From contig NZ_CP026530.1 of assembly GCF_004006315.1 (NCBI RefSeq), positions 191,618 through 255,617 on the forward strand: a DNA stretch of 64,000 nt. The letters run 5' to 3'. The notes beneath the pieces are model-generated. The model had not been told where the DNA came from. It made no database searches and was given only the letters and a program-made list of their open reading frames with translations. Below, one piece after another: positions 7,204-16,000 of this stretch (within the stretch, counting starts at the first letter, position 1; the number at the start of each line of letters is the position of its first letter). The position numbers and the translations under genes are program-made. The DNA comes from Nautilia sp. PV-1 (GTDB lineage Bacteria > Campylobacterota > Campylobacteria > Campylobacterales > Nautiliaceae).

Positions 7204-8424
7204 ATGTTTTTCGGAAAAAAAGAAGATAAAAAAGTGCCTGATATTAGGGAAAAAGTAGATGAATGTATTAGAGATTTGAAATCAAAGGTTATAGACGAAA
7301 CGTTTTTGGAAGGGCTTGATAAATGCAGTAAAACGGAAGAAAAGCTTGATTTTATTATCAAGTACCTTGAAAATATAAGTTATGAATTTAATTATTTTAT
7401 TCAGAATTTCCCTGTAGCGCTTTTTGCAGTTGATCCGAAAAGAAAAATGATTGTCTGGAATAAAGAGTTTGAACATTTAACCGGATTTAGCGAATATGAA
7501 ATAAAAAATCTGGACATTCCTCAGGCGCCTAAAATATTATGGCCTAAAAATCCTAAAGAGTGTAAAGTGTGCAAACTGGTCGGGAAATACGACAGTGAGA
7601 AAAAAAGCGGAATAGGCGTGGCTGAAATTATGACCAAAAACGGAGAAATAATTCCCGTTTATGTTTACATCGAGCCTATCGTAAAAAACGGAGAGGTAGT
7701 AAAAACTTATGTTAGCCTTAGAAACTTAATGGCTGAAAGAAAAAAAGAAGCGGAAATCAGAAAAGAATTTTTTGCAAAAGAGGCAAATGAACTGATTAAA
7801 GTATTGGAACATATTTCCAATCATAAACTGAATACGGAATTTACTATTTCCGAAGGGAATGATTTTAAAATCCTGGAAGAGCCTATCAAAGAGATACAAA
7901 AAACGCTTAGCAGTCTTGTAGTTTCGCTTAGAAATTCTTCAAATCTTGTAAAAGAGGTTTATGAAGATGTTTCTGACAGACTAAACAGGCTTCTTGAGTG
8001 GAATGAAACCAAATTTCTGCCTTCACAGATGGAAGTCAGCAACAGAGCAAACGAGCTTAGCGAGTCAATGAACGAGATTGAAAAAATGGTAGATATAATA
8101 AAAGACATAGCAGACCAGACCAATCTGCTTGCTTTAAATGCGGCAATAGAAGCCGCAAGAGCGGGCGAACACGGAAGAGGGTTTGCGGTAGTTGCGGATG
8201 AGGTTAGAAAGCTAGCGGAAAAATCGCAAAAAAGCGCGAGTGAAATTACGGCTGTTATTAATCTCATAAAATCAAACGTGCACAACATGAATATGGATAT
8301 AGAAAATACACAAAACGAAGTGAAAGAGCTTATGGGGTCGCTGCAGGAGATTATAGACAAATTTGATTCTATGGCAAGAAATATTTTTGAACTTAACGAA
8401 ATGATAAAAGATTTTGAGGTTTAA
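7204..8424 (+). CDS. Soluble PAS-domain methyl-accepting chemotaxis protein
   Basis: A 406-residue cytoplasmic chemoreceptor without transmembrane segments. Residues about 65-180 form a PAS domain ([21 protein letters not shown]) containing a CKVC pair that could bind metal or form a disulfide, and the segment [16 protein letters not shown] resembles PAS domains seen in anaerobe redox receptors. Residues about 270-400 hold the signalling hairpin with the near-invariant [21 protein letters not shown] tip region. The C-terminus (MIKDFEV) lacks a CheR-docking pentapeptide. ATG 7204 is preferred to ATG 7198 because the AAAAGG site abuts the latter. It likely signals intracellular redox or energy state to CheA. 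The ligand is unknown. Confidence 0.85.
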   Translation: MFFGKKEDKKVPDIREKVDECIRDLKSKVIDETFLEGLDKCSKTEEKLDFIIKYLENISYEFNYFIQNFPVALFAVDPKRKMIVWNKEFEHLTGFSEYEIKNLDIPQAPKILWPKNPKECKVCKLVGKYDSEKKSGIGVAEIMTKNGEIIPVYVYIEPIVKNGEVVKTYVSLRNLMAERKKEAEIRKEFFAKEANELIKVLEHISNHKLNTEFTISEGNDFKILEEPIKEIQKTLSSLVVSLRNSSNLVKEVYEDVSDRLNRLLEWNETKFLPSQMEVSNRANELSESMNEIEKMVDIIKDIADQTNLLALNAAIEAARAGEHGRGFAVVADEVRKLAEKSQKSASEITAVINLIKSNVHNMNMDIENTQNEVKELMGSLQEIIDKFDSMARNIFELNEMIKDFEV

Positions 8425-8425
8425 G

Positions 8426-9313
8426 ATGAAAATTTCCTTAATACAGCAGGAATATAAAGGCTCTAAAGAAGCTACCGTAAAGCATACGCTCGAAATGATA
8501 GCTAAAGCCAGAGGCGAGCTGATAATACTGCAGGAACTTCACCAGAATGAATATTTCTGTAAAAGCGAAGATACGAAATTTTTCGATTATGCTGAAAGCT
8601 TTGAAGAAGATGTGGAATTTTGGAGAAAAGTCAGTCAGGAAAAAAACATTGTCCTTGTCGCAAGTCTTTTCGAAAAGGTGATGGACGGTATTTACTATAA
8701 CACGGCAGTTGTTTTTGACAGGGGAAATGTGGCCGGAAAATACAGAAAAAACCATATTCCGGACGACCCGGGGTTTTATGAAAAATTTTACTTTACTCCA
8801 GGTGATGAAATGGAGCCTGTAGATACGAGTGTGGGAAGACTTGGCGTGCTTGTATGCTGGGATCAGTGGTATCCGGAAGCTGCCAGAATTATGGCTCTTA
8901 AAGGTGCGGAAATAATTATTTATCCTACCGCAATAGGATGGCTAATGTGTCCTGAAGACAGGGTGGATGAACTTTGTGAAAAAGAAAACACCCCTGAAGA
9001 AAAAGACAAAATGCTGAACGCATGGACCACCGTTCAAAGAGGCCATGCCGTTGCAAACGGCGTATATGTGGCGGCGGTAAACAGAGTAGGAAAAGAAAAA
9101 GATGAAAGCGGGGTGCTCGGAGGTATAGAATTCTGGGGCAACAGTTTCATATTCGGTCCCCAGGGTGAAGAAATAGCAAAAGGATCGTTTGAAGAAGAAA
9201 TTATTGAAGCGGAAATAGATTTGAAACAGGCTGCCGAAATAAGAAAAATATGGCCGTTTTTCAGAGACAGAAGAATAGAAAATTACAGCTGTATAACTAA
9301 AAGATACTGTTAA
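8426..9313 (+). CDS. aguB: N-carbamoylputrescine amidase
   Basis: A 295-residue nitrilase-superfamily enzyme with the Glu-Lys-Cys triad visible in order: E in ILQELHQNEYFC, K in KYRKNHIPD and C in VLVCWDQWYPE. These surroundings are typical of N-carbamoylputrescine amidase, which releases putrescine, CO2 and ammonia in the agmatine route. ATG 8426 starts one base after the chemoreceptor stop and has GAGGT upstream. An in-frame TTG at 8414 inside the previous gene is less likely. With the two carboxynorspermidine synthase paralogues 1.3 kb away it supplies the diamine precursor, so the region is a polyamine locus interrupted by a receptor gene. Confidence 0.85.
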   Translation: MKISLIQQEYKGSKEATVKHTLEMIAKARGELIILQELHQNEYFCKSEDTKFFDYAESFEEDVEFWRKVSQEKNIVLVASLFEKVMDGIYYNTAVVFDRGNVAGKYRKNHIPDDPGFYEKFYFTPGDEMEPVDTSVGRLGVLVCWDQWYPEAARIMALKGAEIIIYPTAIGWLMCPEDRVDELCEKENTPEEKDKMLNAWTTVQRGHAVANGVYVAAVNRVGKEKDESGVLGGIEFWGNSFIFGPQGEEIAKGSFEEEIIEAEIDLKQAAEIRKIWPFFRDRRIENYSCITKRYC

Positions 9314-9321
9314 GGGGATTA

Positions 9322-11169
9322 ATGAAGTTTTTAGCTATTTTATTCAGTATAGTTGTTTTATATGCGGATATAAACGTTAATGTGTATGTTGATAAAGAGT
9401 TTAAACAAAAACTTCCCAAGCCGTTTGTAAAGAAAGAGTTTAAACACTTAAGCAAAAACGGCTTTTATATATTAAGCTATGACAAACTTCCATTGATAAT
9501 GGAACATAATTTAAGCGTTATTTCAGGTATAGGAAAACTGAAAACATATATTCTCTCACATAAAAACCTTAATGATATAAGAGTGGTCGCAAATGCGAAT
9601 CTACCTGCGAAAGTACTTTTTAAAGTGTTCGGGGATGTTAAATATACTACCGCGAGCCTTGATGATTTCAAAAAAAACAAAGTCGACGCAATAGTTACGT
9701 CAAAAAAAATATATGTAAAAAACGTTTTTCTTTACGATTTGGATAAGTTGGGGCTTGAATATAATAAATATTATCTCGTAGCAAGCAGGGAGTTTCTTAA
9801 AAACAATAAAAACGCCGCGTCGTTTTTAAATGCTTATTTTCCTAAATCAAAAACGAATTCTTCTCTTATTCTCACCGGATATTATTTAAATAAAAAGATT
9901 CATCTATCTTCAATGTACGATGATATGTTTAAAGAAATAGTCGCAAAAAAACTTAAAGTAGCGGTAACTCCGTACTGGCCTCCTTTTGAGCTGGAAGTTA
10001 AAGGGGAACTTAAAGGTATAGGTATAGATTTCTGGAGGCTTATAGCCAAAAGGGCCGGGCTTGATTATGAAATTATTACGCAGCCGATCTGGATAAAAAT
10101 TTTAAACGGAATTAAAAATAAACAGTACGACATTACGCCTAACACATCCGAAACGCCGGACAGAAAAAAGTATGCGATTTTTTCAAAACCTTATGTTGAG
10201 TTTCCTTTGGCTATAGCCTGCAGAAACGGGCTTAGCATTAAAAAAATTGACGATATCACCTCACTGGCTGTCGGTTATCATTACACCGCCCATAAAATGA
10301 TGAAACAGCATTATCCTTATTTAAATTATGTGCCCGCTAAAAGCGTAATAGACGCATTTGAACTTGTAAGAGATAGAAAAGCGGAATGTGTGGTGGATGT
10401 GCTTCCGACTATCGTCTGGCTTATTAATCAAAAAAACATAGGTGATATGAGAATCTATTTTAAGACGCCGTTTACGTTTAAACTTCAGATTATGTTAAGA
10501 AAAAATTTAAAAGGCGTAAGGGATAAAATCAATAAAGCCATAGACAGTCTTTCCGTATATGACAAAAATAAAATTATTTCCAAATATATCGGTGAAAAAA
10601 TATATATAAAAGAAAACGGTTTTAGCGTATGGTTTTATCTTATTATCGCGGTTCTTATAATCGTAATAGTTTTTGTCGTATATAAAGCTAAAAATTACAA
10701 ATTGAAATCGGAATTCGACGCACTTACCAAAATTTACAACAGAGGCACTATTGAAAAACTGTTTCATAAAAAAATAAAAGAAACAGACGGAAGCATAATA
10801 TTTTTTGATATTGACCATTTCAAACAGGTAAACGACAAACACGGACATGAAAAAGGGGATCTGGTACTTGCCTCTTTAGCCAGAATTATTAAAGAAAATA
10901 TCAGAAAAAGCGACTTATTCGGTAGATGGGGAGGCGAAGAATTTGTTATTATTCTGCCGAACGCTTCTTTTAACGCGGCGCATAAAATTGCTGAAAAATT
11001 AAGAAAAATTATAGAAAACAGCGATTTTGACGGTTTAAAAATCACTATAAGCGCCGGGGTTACTGAATTTAAAAAAGGTGAAAATGAAAATGACGTTATA
11101 AACAGAGTCGATGAAGCGTTATATGAAGCGAAAAACAGTGGTAGAAATCAAGTAAAAGGTAAAAAATGA
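9322..11169 (+). CDS. Periplasmic binding-domain diguanylate cyclase
   Basis: A 615-residue membrane receptor. A short signal segment (about 1-16) leads into a periplasmic region with a partial solute-binding-like part (to about 200) and a full amino-acid-type (SBP family 3) binding domain (about 210-420, beginning LKVAVTPYWPPFE). One transmembrane helix (about 427-447) precedes a GGDEF domain (FDALTKIYNR onward). The active-site loop is GRWGGEEF, with the I-site RKSD five residues before it, so it should make cyclic di-GMP and be product-inhibited. It is the only intact cyclase of three GGDEF proteins here. The ligand is unknown. Its stop overlaps rpe by 4 bases. Confidence 0.85.
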   Translation: MKFLAILFSIVVLYADINVNVYVDKEFKQKLPKPFVKKEFKHLSKNGFYILSYDKLPLIMEHNLSVISGIGKLKTYILSHKNLNDIRVVANANLPAKVLFKVFGDVKYTTASLDDFKKNKVDAIVTSKKIYVKNVFLYDLDKLGLEYNKYYLVASREFLKNNKNAASFLNAYFPKSKTNSSLILTGYYLNKKIHLSSMYDDMFKEIVAKKLKVAVTPYWPPFELEVKGELKGIGIDFWRLIAKRAGLDYEIITQPIWIKILNGIKNKQYDITPNTSETPDRKKYAIFSKPYVEFPLAIACRNGLSIKKIDDITSLAVGYHYTAHKMMKQHYPYLNYVPAKSVIDAFELVRDRKAECVVDVLPTIVWLINQKNIGDMRIYFKTPFTFKLQIMLRKNLKGVRDKINKAIDSLSVYDKNKIISKYIGEKIYIKENGFSVWFYLIIAVLIIVIVFVVYKAKNYKLKSEFDALTKIYNRGTIEKLFHKKIKETDGSIIFFDIDHFKQVNDKHGHEKGDLVLASLARIIKENIRKSDLFGRWGGEEFVIILPNASFNAAHKIAEKLRKIIENSDFDGLKITISAGVTEFKKGENENDVINRVDEALYEAKNSGRNQVKGKK

Positions 11170-11807
11170 AAATAGCTCCTAGTATTTTAAGTGCTGATTT
11201 TGGAAATTTGGCGGATGATGTAAAAGCGGTATGCGAAGCCGGTGCCGATTATATACACGTAGACATAATGGACGGGCATTTTGTGCCGAATATGACAATG
11301 GGTCCTATGATTGTTGATGCTGTGGCCAAAGTGGCTACAAAACCTTTGGATATACATTTTATGGTTGAGAACATACCGTTTTTTATAGATCTTTATAAAC
11401 ATATCAAACCCGAATTTATCTCTTTTCATATAGAAGAAGAAAAACATATAAACAGAGTTATTCAAAAAATACGCAGCGAAGAGATCCGTCCGGCTGTGGT
11501 GCTGAATCCCGCAACTCCTGTATGCTTTTTGGAAAATATAGCGGCGGATGTGGATATGGTGCTTTTGATGAGCGTGAATCCGGGATTTGGAGGTCAAAAG
11601 TTTATTCCCGAAGTACTTGATAAAGTAAAAGAATTAAGAAATTTGGCAGAGCGTAAAAATCCTGATCTTTTAATAGAAATAGACGGAGGCGTTAATGATA
11701 AAAACGCTCCTTTGCTTAAAGAAGCCGGAGCCGACATACTTGTAGCAGGAAGTTATGTTTTTAAACAAGAAGATTATAAAAAAGCCATAGAGAGTCTCAG
11801 GGTATGA
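11166..11807 (+). CDS. rpe: Ribulose-phosphate 3-epimerase
   Basis: A 213-residue TIM-barrel enzyme interconverting ribulose 5-phosphate and xylulose 5-phosphate in the pentose phosphate pathway. The start MKIAPSILSADFGNL, the metal-binding HVDIMDGHFVPN, MSVNPGFGGQKF and EIDGGVN are all family hallmarks. Length is normal. It is joined by ATGA overlaps to the diguanylate cyclase before it and to trpF behind it, so all three are translated from one message. Confidence 0.95.
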   Translation: MKIAPSILSADFGNLADDVKAVCEAGADYIHVDIMDGHFVPNMTMGPMIVDAVAKVATKPLDIHFMVENIPFFIDLYKHIKPEFISFHIEEEKHINRVIQKIRSEEIRPAVVLNPATPVCFLENIAADVDMVLLMSVNPGFGGQKFIPEVLDKVKELRNLAERKNPDLLIEIDGGVNDKNAPLLKEAGADILVAGSYVFKQEDYKKAIESLRV

Positions 11808-12406
11808 GGGTAAAGATCTGCGGCATTACTAATTATGAAGACGCTAAACTGGCCTGTGACGCGGGAGCGGATGCGTTAGGGTTTGTGACATATCAGAAGT
11901 CTCCAAGGTTTATAAAACCGGAAGAGATAAAAAAGATAATTACCAAACTGCCTCCGTTTGTTACTAAAACGGTTCTTTTTGTAAATGTGGATGCTAAGTA
12001 TGTAAACGAAGTGATGAATTACACGAAAGCGGATCTTGCGCAGATACATTTTGAGGCGGATGATAAATTTTATGAAAGTCTTAAGTGCAGGCATATAAAA
12101 GTAATCCGTGCGAAAGAAAAAAACGATATTGAAAAATTTGCGGGAGAGTATAAAATAGTCGACGCTTATGTTCCGGAATACGGAGGAAGCGGTAAAAGAG
12201 TGGCTCTTGATTGGTTTGAAGGAAGGGATAATTCGGATATTATCCTTGCAGGCGGGCTGTCTGCCGAAAATGTTTTTGAAGTCGGAAGATACGGATTTTA
12301 CGGTGTGGATGTCAGCAGCGGCGTAGAAAGAGAACCCGGAAAGAAAGATAAAAGAAAAGTAAGAAAATTTATAGAGCTTGCCAAATACGGTTTCAGGTGC
12401 GGATAA
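11804..12406 (+). CDS. trpF: Phosphoribosylanthranilate isomerase
   Basis: A 200-residue TIM-barrel enzyme of tryptophan synthesis (Amadori rearrangement of phosphoribosylanthranilate). It has the opening VKICGITNYEDA, GFVTYQKSPRFI, the LAGGLSAENV phosphate-binding loop and GVDVSSGVE near the end. Slightly short, as in other Campylobacterota. It starts inside the last codons of rpe. No other trp genes are nearby, so it is separated from the rest of its pathway. A heptamer repeat array follows the stop. Confidence 0.93.
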   Translation: MRVKICGITNYEDAKLACDAGADALGFVTYQKSPRFIKPEEIKKIITKLPPFVTKTVLFVNVDAKYVNEVMNYTKADLAQIHFEADDKFYESLKCRHIKVIRAKEKNDIEKFAGEYKIVDAYVPEYGGSGKRVALDWFEGRDNSDIILAGGLSAENVFEVGRYGFYGVDVSSGVEREPGKKDKRKVRKFIELAKYGFRCG

Positions 12407-12410
12407 GAAT

Positions 12411-12494
12411 AGTAGATAGTAAATAGTTGATAGTAGATGGTTTATAGTTGATGGTGGATGGTTAACGGTTGATGGTAAATTGTGGATGGTATTA
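12411..12494 (+). repeat. Heptamer tandem array, twelve units
   Basis: The clearest copy of the 7-bp-period repeat: AGTAGAT, AGTAAAT, AGTTGAT, AGTAGAT, GGTTTAT, AGTTGAT, GGTGGAT, GGTTAAC, GGTTGAT, GGTAAAT, TGTGGAT, GGTATTA. Consensus RGTNGAT with no indels over 84 bases. It fills the gap between trpF and the NFACT gene. Confidence 0.85.
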
Positions 12495-12511
12495 AAATAA
12501 AAAGGTAAAGA

Positions 12512-13807
12512 TTGAAAGCGTTCGTATTAAAAAAAATTGCCCAGAATTTAAAGAAATATAAATATATTAAAAGGGCGCTCAGGGTTGATGAAAACCTGAT
12601 TTTAATGCAGTTTGACAAAGACAAGTATTATTTTGACCTTACAAAAGGTAGCGGGGATATTTATATAAATATAGACTATCCTCTCTCACGCAAGTTTCAG
12701 GCGCCTTTTGACATTGTTTTAGAAAAAAAGTTTACAAAAGCGGAAATTGTGAACGTTGAGGTGAAAGAAAGGATTCTTACAATTACGGCCAAAAACCAGA
12801 ACCGTTTTAAAGAAGAGAGAGTAAAAATAAGATTTGAATTTACGGGGCGGTATACAAACGCCATTATTCTTGATGAAAACGACACAGTGATAGAATCTTT
12901 GAGGCATATAAGCGAAAGCCAGTCTTCGAGGGTTGTAAAGCCGGGAGTTAAACTTGAGGAACTACCGCCTTTTGAAATTAAGGAAAAAGAGTTTGAAATA
13001 GAAGATCTTGAAAGTTACACAAAAGATCTTTTTGAAAAAAAATACCAAAACCGCCTAAAACAGAAAAAAGAAGCGATAATTAACCGTATTAATAAAAAAA
13101 TAAAAGAGATCCAAAAAAAACTCTCAAAACTCGACGATGAACAGAAACTTCTTGAAAAAGCGGAACTTTATAAAAAATACGCCGATATTTCAATGGCTAA
13201 TCTGTATCAGATTAAACCGTACAGCAAAGAGCTTAAAACATATGACTTCGAAGGCAATGAAATAACAATTCCGCTGCCTGAGCTGAAAAACGTCAACGAA
13301 GTGGGAAATTATTTTTACAGCCTTGCCAAAAAGGCTAAAAGAAAAGCCCAAAATCTTCATATAGAAAAAGGACATCTAAATTCTCAGCTTGAGTTTTTGG
13401 AAAATTATAAAAAACTTATTGAAAAAACGCAGGATTTGGGAAGTTTAAACTATTACAGGCCTCCTAAAAAAGAAAAAAGCGCTGATGAAAATGTTGCCGA
13501 GTTTTTTATAGACGATTATAAAATAATGGTCGGAAAAAATGAAAAAGGAAATATAAAACTTTTAAAAACGGCAAACGCAAATGATTTATGGCTGCATATT
13601 AAAGATTATCCGGGTGCGCATGTAATTATAAAAAACAATAAACTCTCCATTCCTCAGCAGGTAATAAACGAGGCTGCAAAACTAGCAGTTGCGTTTTCTA
13701 AAAAAAATGAAGGAAATGTCGATTATACTAAAAGAAAATTTGTAAAGGTCAAAGATGGCGCTAACGTAGAGTATGGCAAATATTCGACTGTAAAGGTAAA
13801 AATATGA
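12512..13807 (+). CDS. NFACT-family protein (RqcH-like, Fbp)
   Basis: A 431-residue protein of the NFACT family, annotated in older genomes as fibronectin-binding protein. In bacteria the family member RqcH binds stalled 50S subunits and adds C-terminal alanine tails for quality control. Residues 1-170 are the NFACT-N region, 175-310 a charged coiled coil, and 320-431 the RNA-binding NFACT-R domain (DUF814), with NDLWLHIKDYPGAHVII and KRKFVKVKDGANVEYGKYSTV. It is shorter than Firmicutes RqcH, like the Helicobacter homologue. Start codon is TTG 12512, with AAAGGT five bases upstream. Alanine-tailing activity is inferred, not shown. Confidence 0.8.
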   Translation: MKAFVLKKIAQNLKKYKYIKRALRVDENLILMQFDKDKYYFDLTKGSGDIYINIDYPLSRKFQAPFDIVLEKKFTKAEIVNVEVKERILTITAKNQNRFKEERVKIRFEFTGRYTNAIILDENDTVIESLRHISESQSSRVVKPGVKLEELPPFEIKEKEFEIEDLESYTKDLFEKKYQNRLKQKKEAIINRINKKIKEIQKKLSKLDDEQKLLEKAELYKKYADISMANLYQIKPYSKELKTYDFEGNEITIPLPELKNVNEVGNYFYSLAKKAKRKAQNLHIEKGHLNSQLEFLENYKKLIEKTQDLGSLNYYRPPKKEKSADENVAEFFIDDYKIMVGKNEKGNIKLLKTANANDLWLHIKDYPGAHVIIKNNKLSIPQQVINEAAKLAVAFSKKNEGNVDYTKRKFVKVKDGANVEYGKYSTVKVKI

Positions 13808-14043
13808 GCTTAATAGGACAAGTGACATTAATAAATCAAAACATGCATGTGGCATCCGCAATGGCTGCCGATAATATTGCCAGAGAGCAGATAAGCAAAG
13901 AGACACAGAAAATAATTAATGAAGAAAAAGAGCTTAAAGTTAAAGAAGTAAGACCTGTGGAACAGACTGAAAAAATTCTTCCGGAAGACGATTCCAAAGA
14001 AGAAATAGAAAGAGAAAGCAGACATATAGATTTAAAAGCTTAA
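13804..14043 (+). CDS. Small hypothetical protein
   Basis: A 79-residue protein linked to the NFACT gene by a 4-base ATGA overlap, so translation is coupled. The first third is mildly hydrophobic (MSLIGQVTLINQNMHVASAMAADNIA) and the rest is a highly charged helix with many E and K residues. No family is recognised. Coupling to an RqcH-like gene could mean a ribosome-related role, but this is only context. Confidence 0.55.
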   Translation: MSLIGQVTLINQNMHVASAMAADNIAREQISKETQKIINEEKELKVKEVRPVEQTEKILPEDDSKEEIERESRHIDLKA

Positions 14044-14053
14044 CAGCACAAGT

Positions 14054-14103
14054 CTGTAAAGTAAGTAAGCGGTTAAGTTGTCAAGACACTGCCGTCTTTA
14101 CAG
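14054..14103 (+). terminator. Long-loop inverted repeat after the NFACT operon
   Basis: CTGTAAAG (14054-14061) and CTTTACAG (14096-14103) are exact inverted copies 34 bases apart in the gap before cdsA. No U tract follows, so it may be a structured RNA or repeat remnant rather than a true intrinsic terminator. Confidence 0.3.
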
Positions 14104-14138
14104 CTTAGCTGCTTCTCCACTTCAAAACTTTAATATAG

Positions 14139-14144
14139 TATAAT
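14139..14144 (+). promoter_or_regulatory. -10 element of cdsA
   Basis: TATAAT preceded by AATATAG, 17 bases upstream of the cdsA ATG. A very similar ATATAGTATAAT precedes the GGDEF/EAL gene at 60534. Confidence 0.5.
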
Positions 14145-14161
14145 TAGAAAAAAGGAATTTA

Positions 14162-14899
14162 ATGAAAGAACGTTTAATAACGTCACTGGTACTGATAGTC
14201 ATTTTATTGTTAGTAGGAATAATTGATAACAGATTTGTAACGGGACTGTTTATCGGAGCTATTGCTATTGGAGGCGTTTTAGAAGCTCAAAAACTTTTTA
14301 AAACGGAAGAGAGGGAGATTTTTTATATTGCGGCTGCGTCTGTTGCTCTTTCTTTAATAATAAATCCTTTGGCCGCCGCTGTTTTCGGAGTGATTGTAAG
14401 CGCATCGTATATAGCTTATTATCAGAAAGACTTAAAGATTTTATCTCCGGTATTGTATCCTTTAGTTTCTTTAATGATTTTATATGCCCTTTATGTAAAA
14501 AACTCAATGGGAATTATAGGGTGGCTTATTGTAATAGTTGCTTTAACGGATTCATTGGCTTATTTTACAGGTAAAAATTTTGCAAAAAAATTTATACCTC
14601 AAGGATTTTGCGCCACGTCTCCTAACAAATCATGGGAAGGCGTAATAGGCGGAGTGGCCGGCGCTACTGTTATAGGCGCTTTTGTAGGGTTATATTTTAT
14701 GGGGTTTTTCCAGGCGTTTTTTATTTCCCTTCTTGTAAGTCTCTCAAGCGTTTTTGGCGATTTGTTTGAAAGTTATCTGAAAAGAAGAGCAGGAGTAAAA
14801 GACAGCGGGGATATACTTCCGGGACACGGAGGAATACTCGACAGAATCGACGGTTATCTGTTTGCCGCACCTGTAATGTTTGTATTAATGGGGGCTTAA
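14162..14899 (+). CDS. cdsA: Phosphatidate cytidylyltransferase
   Basis: A 245-residue integral membrane enzyme making CDP-diacylglycerol from CTP and phosphatidic acid, the branch point of phospholipid synthesis. About seven hydrophobic segments are followed by the C-terminal family signature SVFGDLFESYLKRRAGVKDSG and GHGGILDRIDGYLF. SNKSWEGVIGG matches the conserved NKTWEG motif. It starts with ATG after AAAAGG and is immediately followed by dxr, an arrangement common in bacteria. Confidence 0.93.
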   Translation: MKERLITSLVLIVILLLVGIIDNRFVTGLFIGAIAIGGVLEAQKLFKTEEREIFYIAAASVALSLIINPLAAAVFGVIVSASYIAYYQKDLKILSPVLYPLVSLMILYALYVKNSMGIIGWLIVIVALTDSLAYFTGKNFAKKFIPQGFCATSPNKSWEGVIGGVAGATVIGAFVGLYFMGFFQAFFISLLVSLSSVFGDLFESYLKRRAGVKDSGDILPGHGGILDRIDGYLFAAPVMFVLMGA

Positions 14900-16000
14900 T
14901 TGGTTGTTTTAGGCTCTACGGGAAGTATAGGTGTAAATACCCTGGAAATAGCCAGAAGATACAGTTTGGAAATAGAAGCTCTGGCTGCAGGAAACAATTT
15001 TGAGCTTCTGAATAAACAGATTAAAGAATTTTCACCTAAATACGTTGTCGTAAAAGATAAAAAAACGGCTGAAAAAATAGAATTTAAAGATGTTTTATAC
15101 GGCGAAGAGGCTTTGCTTGAAATTATTGAACGTGTAAAAAGCCCGCTGATTGTAAACGCGCTGGTTGGAGATGCCGGACTGAAACCTACTCTTAAAGCAC
15201 AGGAATGCAATAAAAAAATAGCGCTTGCAAATAAAGAATCTCTTGTAAACGCCGGTAAATTTATAGATACTGCAAAAATAACCCCTGTCGACAGCGAACA
15301 TTTCGCTCTTTGGTATCTTTTAAATGAAAAGTCTAAAGTAAAAAGTGAAAAATGCAATGCAAAAAAACTTTATATAACCGCAAGCGGAGGGGCTCTTAGA
15401 GACTGGGATATGGAAGATATCAAAAAAGCGACTCTTAAAGACGTTCTTAATCATCCTAACTGGTCTATGGGTGTCAAAATAACTATAGATTCGGCAACAA
15501 TGGTAAATAAGCTTTTTGAACTGCTTGAAGCAAAATGGCTTTTTAACACTTCCGATATTGACGCTTTTATAGAAACAAAATCCGTAATACACGCACTTGT
15601 AGAATGGAATGACGGTTCAACCACCGCCCATATAAGTAAAACGGATATGAAACTGCCTATTGCCTATGCTGTTATGGATGAGGTCTGCGATGAGATTTTA
15701 GAACCGGTAAATCTTTTAGAAGTAGGAAATTTAGAATTTAGAAAAATAGAACCGCAGAGGTATCCCGTATGGGATATTAAAGATCTGCTTTTGGAAAAAC
15801 CTGATTTGGGGGTTATTGTAAATACGGCCAATGAGTTTGCCATTGAGAGATTTTTGCAAAATAAAATATCTTTTTCTGCCATAAGCAGCACGATATTGCA
15901 GGCAGTTAAAAAATTTGAAAATATAGATATTAACAATATAGAAGATATATTTGAAGTAAAAAAAGAAGTAAAGGTTTGGTGTGAGAGTGATTTTATTTGA
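14900..16000 (+). CDS. dxr: 1-deoxy-D-xylulose 5-phosphate reductoisomerase
   Basis: A 366-residue enzyme converting DXP to methylerythritol 4-phosphate in isoprenoid synthesis. VVLGSTGSIGVNTLE is the NADPH-binding start, PVDSEHFALW and ASGGALRDW hold metal and substrate ligands, and NHPNWSMGVKITIDSATM is the family signature. Start is TTG 14900, directly after the cdsA stop, so translation is probably coupled. Between VDSEHF and ASGGAL is a lysine-rich stretch (NEKSKVKSEKCNAKK) encoded by a 7-bp-period repeat like those in the intergenic regions. The last 20 bases overlap the next gene. Confidence 0.95.
   Translation: MVVLGSTGSIGVNTLEIARRYSLEIEALAAGNNFELLNKQIKEFSPKYVVVKDKKTAEKIEFKDVLYGEEALLEIIERVKSPLIVNALVGDAGLKPTLKAQECNKKIALANKESLVNAGKFIDTAKITPVDSEHFALWYLLNEKSKVKSEKCNAKKLYITASGGALRDWDMEDIKKATLKDVLNHPNWSMGVKITIDSATMVNKLFELLEAKWLFNTSDIDAFIETKSVIHALVEWNDGSTTAHISKTDMKLPIAYAVMDEVCDEILEPVNLLEVGNLEFRKIEPQRYPVWDIKDLLLEKPDLGVIVNTANEFAIERFLQNKISFSAISSTILQAVKKFENIDINNIEDIFEVKKEVKVWCESDFI
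15323..15357 (+). repeat. Heptamer array inside dxr
   Basis: Units AATGAAA, AGTCTAA, AGTAAAA, AGTGAAA, AATGCAA start at 15323, 15330, 15337, 15344 and 15351. They encode the lysine-rich stretch between the DSEH and SGGA motifs of dxr. Same family as the intergenic arrays, here kept in frame within an essential enzyme. Confidence 0.6.

Noticed and set aside
12411-12494. CRISPR array
   Set aside because: The 7-bp period is far too short and there are no spacers or cas genes. It is a degenerate tandem repeat.
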